A stretch of 12,981 nt of DNA from Kiritimatiellia bacterium (lineage in GTDB: Bacteria; Verrucomicrobiota; Kiritimatiellia; RFP12; UBA1067): contig CAJGDE010000056.1 in the NCBI GenBank assembly GCA_904502135.1, positions 1-12,981 on the forward strand, read 5' to 3'. The position numbers and the translations under genes were made by a program. Under the pieces are notes generated by a model. That model saw nothing but the letters and a program-made list of their open reading frames with translations. It made no database searches and was not told where the DNA came from. This document shows positions 7,013-12,981 of the stretch, piece by piece (position 1 is the first letter of the stretch; the number at the start of each line of letters is the position of its first letter).

Positions 7013-8397
7013 GCTTTACCCTCAACAGTTACTATTGTCCAACCTCGCTTCGTGGAAAAATCAAGCTTGGCGCCGATTCTTCTAGCGCGCTCATTCATCC
7101 CCTCCAAACCGAAATGCCCTTGATCAGGCCCGGGCACACTTGATCGGTCGAACGCCTCTCCGTCATTGGCAATGCACAAGCGCCACCAGCCGTTATTAAG
7201 AGCGTTGGAGACAATCGCTATTTTCCTCGCTCCGCCGTGTTTCGTGGCATTGCCTATCGCTTCTCTGATGATGAGAGAGAGATCCCGCAGCTGAGAGGGC
7301 GTCATATCCTGTGGAAGTCCCTTGATTCGAGACCTGACCTTAAAGAGCCCCTTTCTCGTTTCCGTCAAGGAAAGCTTAGCTATCGCCTCGCATGGATGAA
7401 GACGCATCATGTCGTCGTTCTTAAGCCCCCAGACGATATCTCTCATCTCATGCTTCGAGCGCAAAAGAACATCCTGCGCTTCCTGCAGCGTCCGGTCGAC
7501 GACATCGGGAAGATTGTTCTGCGGCATTCGCGCAAGCTTAAGAAGCATCCCCGCGCCCGCGAGATTCTGCTCTATCGTATCATGAAGATCGTCCGCCATG
7601 CGCTTTCGCTCGCCCATCACAGCCTCTGCCCCAAGACGCATACGCTTATGCCTCTCGGCAAAAAACGCCAACACCAACAATCCTACGCCAAGAATGACAA
7701 CAACAAAAATAAGCCCTGTCATAATGCGACGCTCGCGCTTTCTGACAAAGTAACCAATGTCAGGCTTGAGAATAACATCTTCTGGCGATACGACACAGAT
7801 TCTAACTCCTATCACATAACGATCGCGACCGAAGAGAACGCTTTGATCGAGAAATAATTCCGCAACGCCCTTTACCGAAACCTCGGGATGCGTCGTCTTG
7901 CAGTCTTCGATGAAATCGGGAATTTCCGATATCGCCACGCTGACCGGTAGACCCTTTATATCAAGCGAAAAACCGTTCTCCGTAAGCCCCATGGCTCTGC
8001 CTGTAACTTCGACACGAAGCCAATTTATATCGCGCTCGCCGCCTTCCGCGTAAACCAGCTGATCCGACAGGGCCGATCGCGCCATCGGCAATTGCGAAGA
8101 GCCTACCTTCTTGAGATCGGCCGCTTCGAGAACCAGCCTGCCCCCCTCGAGAATCGGACGCCCGGAAGCCGACACGACGTCGCCCGGCTTTGGCGAAATC
8201 GTCTTGTTGTGCAGAATCTTGAGCGCCTCGTCACCGTCCTGCAAAAAGAAAAAATCATCTTTGGCGAAAGTGACCGTACCGGAGACGCTCGAGACCCGAG
8301 GCATTGACTTAAGCGAATGTTCTATACGCTCTTCAATTTCACGGCGTGAATCGCGTGAGAAAAAAAGAGTTGCGAGAACTAACGCTATTTTCAGCAT
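7009..8397 (-). CDS. membrane sensor histidine kinase, HisKA_3/NarL-type
   Basis: 462-residue two-component sensor kinase. Residues 1-14 form a hydrophobic N-terminal segment (signal or anchor). Residues ~30-210 form a predicted periplasmic region with two beta-rich segments that look like OB-fold repeats (SVSGTVTF...GDVVSASGR, ~37-97; VEVTGRAMG...VSVKGVAE, ~129-205). A membrane helix follows at ~225-246. The dimerisation/phosphoacceptor domain has H272 in DDLHDTIEQNL, the HisKA_3 pattern used with NarL/FixJ-type regulators. The ATPase domain has N383 (REAIGNATKHGG), D412 (NDGEAF) and the glycine box GHFGLEGM (427-434). All catalytic motifs look intact. No response regulator is in the window. 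The start follows the cysK stop by 1 nt (TAAGATG), and the stop overlaps nif3. The signal sensed is unknown. Confidence 0.92.
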   Translation of the reverse strand: MLKIALVLATLFFSRDSRREIEERIEHSLKSMPRVSSVSGTVTFAKDDFFFLQDGDEALKILHNKTISPKPGDVVSASGRPILEGGRLVLEAADLKKVGSSQLPMARSALSDQLVYAEGGERDINWLRVEVTGRAMGLTENGFSLDIKGLPVSVAISEIPDFIEDCKTTHPEVSVKGVAELFLDQSVLFGRDRYVIGVRICVVSPEDVILKPDIGYFVRKRERRIMTGLIFVVVILGVGLLVLAFFAERHKRMRLGAEAVMGERKRMADDLHDTIEQNLAGAGMLLKLARMPQNNLPDVVDRTLQEAQDVLLRSKHEMRDIVWGLKNDDMMRLHPCEAIAKLSLTETRKGLFKVRSRIKGLPQDMTPSQLRDLSLIIREAIGNATKHGGARKIAIVSNALNNGWWRLCIANDGEAFDRSSVPGPDQGHFGLEGMNERARRIGAKLDFSTKRGWTIVTVEGKA

Positions 8398-8398
8398 C

Positions 8399-9325
8399 TT
8401 ACTCGAAAAGCGGCGTAGAGAAATATCTTTCGGCAGTATCGGGAAGAATAGTTACAACGCTCTTGCCGGGGCCCAGCTTCTTCGCCAAGCGCAAAGCCGC
8501 CGCAACATTCGTCCCTGACGAAATACCCGCCAGAAGACCTTCGTATCTTGCGAGATCACGCGCCGTCTGAAGAGCCGTCTCATCAGAGACGATTTCAATG
8601 CGCGAATAAATCTTCTGATTCAGATTCCCCGGAATAAGGCCGTCGCCAATACCCATCTGAAGATGTGTGCCGATTGTTCCTCCTGCGAGAATCGCAGCGT
8701 TCTCCGGCTCTACAGCCCATATTTCAATGTCGGGGTTTTGAGCCTTCAATGTTTCTCCTATGCCTGAAAGCGTACCGCCCGTTCCGATGCCCGAACAAAA
8801 CCCATGGATGGGTTTGGCCGCCTCCTGCATTATTTCAAGCGCCGTATGATGGCGATGAACCTCGGGATTGGCGGGGTTTTCAAACTGCTGAGGCACATAA
8901 ACATTCGCGGAAGAAGAGCGCATCTCCTGCGCGATACGCACACACTCGGCGATTGCATCGCCGATATTCCCGGCGTCATGAACGAGTTTTACCTCGGCGC
9001 CGTAATGACGCATGAGCTTTCTGCGCTCTTCGCTTACGGAATCAGGCATTATGATAACGACCTTGTAACCGCGCACGGCTCCGACCAGCGCCAGCCCTAT
9101 TCCCTGATTGCCGCTCGTTGGCTCGACGATCACGGTATCAGGGCCGATAAGGCCTCTTTTTTCGGCATCGAGAATCATATTCCACGCCGTGCGGGTCTTT
9201 ATTGACCCGCCGACGTTAAGAGCCTCGAACTTGACAAGCACCTCGGCCATATCGGGCGTGGTCATGCGATTGAGCCTTACCAAAGGCGTGCCGCCTAGAG
9301 CCTCAAGAATATTATTGCAGATCAT
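8399..9325 (-). CDS. cysK: cysteine synthase family PLP enzyme (O-acetylserine sulfhydrylase-like)
   Basis: Fold-type II PLP enzyme, expected to make cysteine from O-acetylserine and sulfide. With the ATG at 9325 it has 308 residues. LEALGGTPLVRLN opens the protein (7-19). PLP lysine is K43 in GGSIKTR, the asparagine loop is PTSGNQG (69-75), the phosphate loop is GIGTGGTLSGIG, and the end LPDTAERYFSTPLF is characteristic. Two motif differences from textbook CysK stand out: SIKTR in place of SVKDR, and SGNQG in place of SGNTG. A related substrate or acceptor therefore remains possible. The reading frame stays open upstream to a TTG at 9353-9355 inside icd. I prefer the ATG at 9325 because homology starts there and it follows the icd stop by 1 nt (TAAGATG). 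There is no clear Shine-Dalgarno, which suggests coupling to icd translation. Confidence 0.9.
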   Translation of the reverse strand: MICNNILEALGGTPLVRLNRMTTPDMAEVLVKFEALNVGGSIKTRTAWNMILDAEKRGLIGPDTVIVEPTSGNQGIGLALVGAVRGYKVVIIMPDSVSEERRKLMRHYGAEVKLVHDAGNIGDAIAECVRIAQEMRSSSANVYVPQQFENPANPEVHRHHTALEIMQEAAKPIHGFCSGIGTGGTLSGIGETLKAQNPDIEIWAVEPENAAILAGGTIGTHLQMGIGDGLIPGNLNQKIYSRIEIVSDETALQTARDLARYEGLLAGISSGTNVAAALRLAKKLGPGKSVVTILPDTAERYFSTPLFE

Positions 9326-9326
9326 C

Positions 9327-10550
9327 TTACATTGCAGCGGCGAGAGCAGCCGCAAATTCAGAGCATTTAATTTCCTTCGCGCCTTCCATCTGACGCGCGA
9401 AATCGTAGGTTACTGTCTTTTCGGAGATAACCTTGTCCATCGCTGCGATGATCTTATCGGCGGCCTCCGTCCAGCCCATGTACCTCAGCATCATTTCGCC
9501 AGAAAGAATGAGTGAACCGGGGTTGACTTTATCTAAGCCGGCATATTTCGGCGCCGTTCCGTGGGTCGCCTCAAAAACGGCAACTCCCGTCGTGTAATTG
9601 ATGTTGGCGCCAGGAGCGATGCCAATGCCGCCGACGGTCGCCGCAAGCGCGTCTGAAACATAATCGCCGTTAAGGTTGAGCGTGGCAATTACGTCGTACT
9701 CTGCAGGGCGCGTCAAAATCTGCTGAAGGAACGCATCGCAAATGCAGTCCTTTACAACAATTTCATTGCCGGTTTTGGGGTTTTTAAACTTGCACCAAGG
9801 CCCGTTATCGATAAGCTCGGCGCCGTATTCACGCTGGGCGAGCTTATATCCCCAATCACGGAAAGCGCCTTCGGTGAACTTCTGAATGTTGCCCTTGTGA
9901 ACGAGAGTGACGGACTTGCGGTCATTATCGATAGCGTATTCGATCGCCGCTCTAACGAGTCTCTCCGTTCCTTCGAGCGATACGGGCTTTATGCCGATTG
10001 ACGCAGTACCTGGGAAACGTATCTTTTTAACGCCCATTTCACCGAGAAGAAAAGCTTTGACCTTTTCAACTTCAGCCGTGCCGTTCATCCATTCGATTCC
10101 GGCGTAAATATCCTCGGTATTCTCGCGGAAAATCACCATATCGGTAAGTTCAGGGCGCTTTACGGGAGAAGGCACACCTCTAAAATATCTGACGGGCCTT
10201 AAGCACACATAAAGATCAAGTTCCTGGCGCATGGCTACGTTGATTGAACGGATGCCGCCGCCGACGGGAGTTGTGAGAGGCCCTTTTATCGAGACAAGGC
10301 AATCGCGGCATACATCGAGAGTTTCTTTCGGCAGCCATTCGCCTGTTGCATTAAACGCCTTTTCACCAGCGAGAACCTCCTTCCATTCTATCTTGCGCTT
10401 ACCGCCGTAAGCCTTCTCAACAGCTGCATTCCAGACAACCATAGCAGCTTTTGTGATATCAGGACCGATTCCGTCGCCTTCAATGAAAGGTATCACAGGA
10501 TTTTCGGGAACACAAAGCTTCCCGCCGACACATGTTATTTTTTCGCTCAT
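9327..10550 (-). CDS. icd: NADP-dependent isocitrate dehydrogenase
   Basis: TCA-cycle enzyme converting isocitrate to 2-oxoglutarate, CO2 and NADPH. The 407-residue sequence follows E. coli Icd closely throughout. Visible landmarks: IEGDGIGPD (23-31), substrate loop GGGIRSINVAMRQE (97-110) with S102 equivalent to the E. coli phosphoserine 113, FRENTEDIYAG (141-151) with Y149, K219 in VHKGNI, and metal ligands in NLNGDYVSDA (D296, D300). The NADP determinants are all present: K335-Y336 in GTAPKYAG, then Y382 and R386 in TYDFAR. No aceK is in the window, so control by phosphorylation is not shown. First gene of the minus-strand series. The ATG has no Shine-Dalgarno and lies 8 nt beyond a TATAAT, so the mRNA is probably leaderless. 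Confidence 0.97.
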   Translation of the reverse strand: MSEKITCVGGKLCVPENPVIPFIEGDGIGPDITKAAMVVWNAAVEKAYGGKRKIEWKEVLAGEKAFNATGEWLPKETLDVCRDCLVSIKGPLTTPVGGGIRSINVAMRQELDLYVCLRPVRYFRGVPSPVKRPELTDMVIFRENTEDIYAGIEWMNGTAEVEKVKAFLLGEMGVKKIRFPGTASIGIKPVSLEGTERLVRAAIEYAIDNDRKSVTLVHKGNIQKFTEGAFRDWGYKLAQREYGAELIDNGPWCKFKNPKTGNEIVVKDCICDAFLQQILTRPAEYDVIATLNLNGDYVSDALAATVGGIGIAPGANINYTTGVAVFEATHGTAPKYAGLDKVNPGSLILSGEMMLRYMGWTEAADKIIAAMDKVISEKTVTYDFARQMEGAKEIKCSEFAAALAAAM

Positions 10551-10558
10551 AGGCGAAT

Positions 10559-10567
10559 ATTATAACA
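10559..10567 (-). promoter_or_regulatory. extended -10 promoter of icd (TGTTATAAT), leaderless type
   Basis: The minus strand reads TGTTATAAT, a perfect TATAAT with TGn extension. Only eight bases (ATTCGCCT) lie between it and the icd ATG. A start 6-8 nt past the -10 box would put the mRNA 5' end at or within 1-2 nt of the ATG. This agrees with the absence of any ribosome site before icd. No good -35 is visible at the usual distance. Confidence 0.6.
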
Positions 10568-10599
10568 TTTTTTAAGCCTTCGTGCCGCTCTAATAGCCA

Positions 10600-10632
10600 T
10601 TGACGGCGACGCTGTCGTTATGATACTATAAA
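10600..10632 (+). promoter_or_regulatory. candidate promoter for the phosphoesterase
   Basis: TTGACG (10600-10605) is a near-consensus -35. At 16 nt from it lies GATACT (10622-10627), four of six matches. TATAAA (10627-10632) is a better -10 word but sits 21 nt away. The region is AT-rich and in the right place, but which box is used is unclear. Transcription would begin around 10634-10640. Confidence 0.35.
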
Positions 10633-10639
10633 ATATCTA

Positions 10640-10726
10640 ATGCTTACAAGTGCTCTTTTCTCGCTCCGCGACAAGGTATTGGGAGCATTCATCAGCGGAA
10701 ATATAAACGATGCTCAGGAGGCATAA
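10640..10726 (+). CDS. possible 28-residue small ORF upstream of the phosphoesterase
   Basis: An ATG at 10640 opens a frame of 28 codons ending in TAA at 10724-10726. The peptide begins MLTSALFSLRDKVLGAFIS and ends NINDAQEA. It is hydrophobic and amphipathic in its first two thirds and acidic at the end. Its last codons contain the AGGAGG ribosome site of the next gene, and its stop lies 3 nt before that gene's ATG, an arrangement that would allow translational coupling. It has no Shine-Dalgarno of its own but lies 7 nt after TATAAA, so it could be read leaderless. An open frame this short arises easily by chance, and I recognise no family. Confidence 0.3.
   Translation: MLTSALFSLRDKVLGAFISGNINDAQEA
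10716..10721 (+). promoter_or_regulatory. strong ribosome binding site AGGAGG
   Basis: AGGAGG lies 8 nt before the ATG at 10730, which decides the start in favour of 10730 (or the adjacent ATG at 10733). It is the best Shine-Dalgarno in the window. Confidence 0.8.
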
Positions 10727-10729
10727 ATT

Positions 10730-12262
10730 ATGATGGAACGGCGTGATTTTATTACTGGGATGCTTGCGGGTGCGGGCTTCGCGTCCGGGTGCAGGATGGT
10801 ATCTCCTTTTATGGGCGGCGAAAGCGCGCGTCTAAAATTCGGTGTGGTGAGCGACGTTCATGTGAAACTTGCCGCAGACGGACGCTCGCTCGCGCCAGGC
10901 TACGATACACAAACGCTTGAGCGGACTTTTACATACTTCCGCGACTGCGGCGTAGATGCAGTTATGATTGCAGGCGATATAGCTGATATCGGGTTTGTAT
11001 CAGAACTTAAAGCGGTCGCTGATACATGGTTTAAGGTTTTCCCCGGTGACAGAGCGCCAGACGGGCGCAAAGTCGAGCGGCTTTTCGTATTTGGCAACCA
11101 TGATGCATACGCGCTTCAGAAAGGCGGTGATATATTCAAGGATCCCAAGGTGCTTCAGCGCGAAGCCATTGAGGCAGATCCTCAAAAAGCGTGGGATTAC
11201 TGCTTCCATGAAGAGTGGTCGCCGTATTTCAAAAAAACAGTCAAGGGATTTGATTTCTTCTGCTCGCATTGGCAGAGCGGTGTTTGGTGTAACGGCTATG
11301 CCGAGACAGGGTGCTCCGGATGTGCAGATGCGTTTCGTTCGGCGATGGAAAAGTGCGATCCGGCAAAACCGTTTTTCTACGTTCAGCATCCGCATCCGAG
11401 AGATACCGTGTATGGACGAGACGCTTGGGGCGTTGATGACGGCACTTCAACGCGGCTTCTTTCCGCCTTCCCTCAGGCGGTCGCGTTTTCGGGGCATTCT
11501 CATGAGCCGCTGACCAACGAACGGGCGATTTGGCGCGGTGCGTTCACGTCGGTTGCGACAGGCTCTTTGCGGTATCTGTCGGCAAATCCTATTTTCAATC
11601 GCGCAGATGTCGCTGGGTACGAGAATGGCGGCTGCGATGTATACGCTCCGAATGTGAATCGCGCCGATAGAGGCATCTATTACGCCCGGTACAATGCGCC
11701 GAAGTCGATGAGTGTTGAGGCGACGTGTCGTGATATCCGTGTCGGTCAGATTGTGAGTGTCTATGACGATCGAATTGAGTTTGAGAAGCGCGAATTTCTT
11801 AGCGGTATGAAGCTGAGTGAGGATTGGGTAGTGGAACTGCCCGCCAAAGCGAAGAGCTTCGCAGTGCGCGCTAAGTCGGCGAAGACGGCCGAATTTCCTG
11901 CGGGCGCAAAAATCAGTGCTGTACGCACGAGCGCGAAGACGCGAGGACTTAAGCGAAACGAAATCACCATTGAGCCGGAAGAGAAAGCGGCGATTAGGTT
12001 TGAGTTTCCTCCGGCGAATGTCGGTGGTCGCGTCGCTGAATATGAGATATCAGCGGCCAATTCCGGCGGCTCGGAAGTGCGCGTGCGTATATGCGCCACT
12101 GGCGGATTGTATCCGAAGAATCATGCGAAATTCTCGAAGAATGTTGTCGCGACCGTTTTTGCCGACAGATTCCCTGTGGGTACGGAGACTTTCTTGGTCA
12201 CGCCGCTTGATTCATTTGGCAACGCCGGTAAGGCTCTTAGCTGTAGCTTGAAAATAGATTGA
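10730..12262 (+). CDS. exported calcineurin-like metallophosphoesterase, probable Tat lipoprotein
   Basis: 510-residue secreted phosphoesterase. The N-terminus has a twin-arginine signal (ERRDFITG, R4-R5) and a Gly/Ala hydrophobic stretch, then ASGC with C21 as a likely lipidated cysteine; the -3 residue is Ala, so the lipobox is weaker than ideal. Metallophosphoesterase motifs are complete: D42 and H44 (VSDVH), D83 (AGDIAD), N123-H124 (GNHDA), H220 (QHPHPRD), and H255 with H257 (SGHSH). These bind a two-metal centre. A linker rich in Lys/Ala (~370-410) leads to a C-terminal beta-sandwich-like domain (~405-510) with an Fn3/Ig-type end (TPLDSFGNAGKA). Substrate could be a phosphomonoester, nucleotide or phosphodiester; sequence does not decide. 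It is the only complete plus-strand gene, divergent from icd and convergent with the GH2 gene. Confidence 0.9.
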   Translation: MMERRDFITGMLAGAGFASGCRMVSPFMGGESARLKFGVVSDVHVKLAADGRSLAPGYDTQTLERTFTYFRDCGVDAVMIAGDIADIGFVSELKAVADTWFKVFPGDRAPDGRKVERLFVFGNHDAYALQKGGDIFKDPKVLQREAIEADPQKAWDYCFHEEWSPYFKKTVKGFDFFCSHWQSGVWCNGYAETGCSGCADAFRSAMEKCDPAKPFFYVQHPHPRDTVYGRDAWGVDDGTSTRLLSAFPQAVAFSGHSHEPLTNERAIWRGAFTSVATGSLRYLSANPIFNRADVAGYENGGCDVYAPNVNRADRGIYYARYNAPKSMSVEATCRDIRVGQIVSVYDDRIEFEKREFLSGMKLSEDWVVELPAKAKSFAVRAKSAKTAEFPAGAKISAVRTSAKTRGLKRNEITIEPEEKAAIRFEFPPANVGGRVAEYEISAANSGGSEVRVRICATGGLYPKNHAKFSKNVVATVFADRFPVGTETFLVTPLDSFGNAGKALSCSLKID

Positions 12263-12281
12263 CCGTTCCACAAATCCTCTA

Positions 12282-12308
12282 AGAAATTCTACTTCGATTT
12301 GAATTTCT
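12282..12308. repeat. 8-bp inverted repeat between convergent genes
   Basis: AGAAATTC (12282-12289) and GAATTTCT (12301-12308) form a perfect 8-bp stem with an 11-nt loop. It spans the stop codon of the GH2 gene in the convergent junction. It is AT-rich and has no T-run on either side, so it is a poor terminator candidate. Confidence 0.35.
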
Positions 12309-12981
12309 CGGCGACAGTACGAGCGGCAAGCTTGGGTCTACGGTAGCTATCGAAAAGTCCAGCGAGATTTTCGGCGAACGGCTTTGTGCGCACAGTTGCA
12401 CCGGAACGATAGTAGCTGTTGGCGTCTGCAAACTGCCAAAGCGTAAGTCCGCAAATCTCATCTTCGGCGAAAACAGTATCGATGATAGTGCCGAAATACT
12501 CCGCCTGAAACTCCTCTGTCCATTGCGCAGCCGTAGGGTCACGCTGTCCATAAACGCCGCACGTTCCCATTTCAGATACGATGATCGGCTTCGTGGGATA
12601 GAGAGAACGATAACGCTTTAAATTGGAGCGAACCTCCTTCTTCATAATTTCGCGAAGCTCCTCTGGTGTGCCCGGGTCTGTTCCAATCCATCCGGGATAA
12701 GCGTTAAAGGCTACAATATCGGTGTTTTCATTTGAAATATCAGTATTGTTGTATGAGCAGGCGAAAGTAACAAGTCTTCCGCTGTCCTCAGCCTTTATAG
12801 CAGAAATAAGCTCATCCGCAAGACTCTTTCCATCCTTTGATTCGCTTCTAAATTCGTTCATGAATCCAAATATTATGACGGAGGGATGATTAAAGCTTGC
12901 CTTCACCATCTCGCGCGTCTGATGAACTTGCTGCGCACGGAAAGTTGTGTTCGTAAGTTCGCAAAGCGCCATCATAGAATG
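12289..12981 (-). CDS. glycoside hydrolase family 2, C-terminal part of catalytic domain (5' end outside window)
   Basis: The frame is open through the right edge, two codons before the first ATG in view, so this is the 3' part of a larger gene. The 230 visible residues match the TIM-barrel of family 2 (beta-glucuronidase/beta-galactosidase type). NHPSVIIFGFMNE (residues 29-41 counted from the ATG at 12975) holds the acid/base glutamate at 12853-12855. Next come FNAYPGW, then IIVSEMG with the nucleophile glutamate at 12571-12573, LWQFADAN, and a closing RRPKLAARTVAEKF. The GUS-like WxFAD and RRPKLAA words lean toward a glucuronidase-like member, but the substrate is not determined. The gene ends in TAG, 26 bp from the stop of the convergent phosphoesterase. 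Confidence 0.9.
   Translation of the reverse strand, partial: HSMMALCELTNTTFRAQQVHQTREMVKASFNHPSVIIFGFMNEFRSESKDGKSLADELISAIKAEDSGRLVTFACSYNNTDISNENTDIVAFNAYPGWIGTDPGTPEELREIMKKEVRSNLKRYRSLYPTKPIIVSEMGTCGVYGQRDPTAAQWTEEFQAEYFGTIIDTVFAEDEICGLTLWQFADANSYYRSGATVRTKPFAENLAGLFDSYRRPKLAARTVAEKFKSK

Noticed and set aside
7237..7857. 206-codon plus-strand frame opposite the histidine kinase
   Set aside because: Opposite strand of the conserved catalytic domains; basic, unstructured product.
9326..9355. Longer cysK start at a TTG (9353-9355)
   Set aside because: It would add ten residues lying inside icd, with no ribosome site; homology begins at the ATG at 9325.
12282..12308. Inverted repeat as a bidirectional terminator
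   Set aside because: The stem is AT-rich, the loop is 11 nt, no T-run follows on either strand, and one arm overlaps the GH2 coding end. Kept only as a repeat.

Overview
The window is bacterial, coding-dense and of middling GC. Three proteins point to a Gram-negative-type envelope: a phosphodiesterase with a clean lipobox, a twin-arginine lipoprotein, and a histidine kinase with a periplasmic sensor. Overall gene style, OB-fold-like sensor kinases, secreted metallophosphoesterases and glycoside hydrolases are compatible with a PVC-type bacterium (Verrucomicrobiota/Kiritimatiellota-like). That placement is an impression and cannot be proved from the sequence. No tRNA, rRNA, CRISPR array, transposase or phage gene was found.

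Layout. Positions 1-394 hold no convincing gene. They consist of short-period repeats, including six exact-phase copies of an 8-mer (343-390), in a tract almost free of G on the plus strand. Next comes a long minus-strand series, read from right to left: icd (NADP isocitrate dehydrogenase), cysK-like PLP enzyme, a membrane histidine kinase, a Nif3-family metal protein, a Uup-type ABC-F ATPase and a lipoprotein glycerophosphodiester phosphodiesterase. The first five are joined by TAAGATG or ATGA junctions, and the sixth follows after a 34-bp gap. ilvC (ketol-acid reductoisomerase) then has its own TGATATAAT promoter. A CPA2 cation:proton antiporter ends the series, behind a terminator-like hairpin.

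A 179-bp divergent spacer (10551-10729) separates icd from a plus-strand Tat-type lipoprotein metallophosphoesterase. This spacer carries an extended -10 promoter placed so close to icd that its mRNA should be leaderless. On the other strand it carries a possible 28-codon ORF that stops 3 nt before the phosphoesterase. The phosphoesterase converges on a glycoside hydrolase family 2 gene that runs off the right edge.

Biology. Most of the window is housekeeping: TCA-cycle NADPH production, sulfur and branched-chain amino acid synthesis, ribosome-associated ATPase, ion homeostasis. The right end looks like polymer or phosphoester scavenging. I did not find a clear new multi-gene system. The best second looks are the ABC-F protein that seems to lack the helical part of its first ATPase domain, the orphan histidine kinase inside a metabolic operon, the leaderless-type icd promoter, the small ORF before the phosphoesterase, and the repeat tract at the left end.
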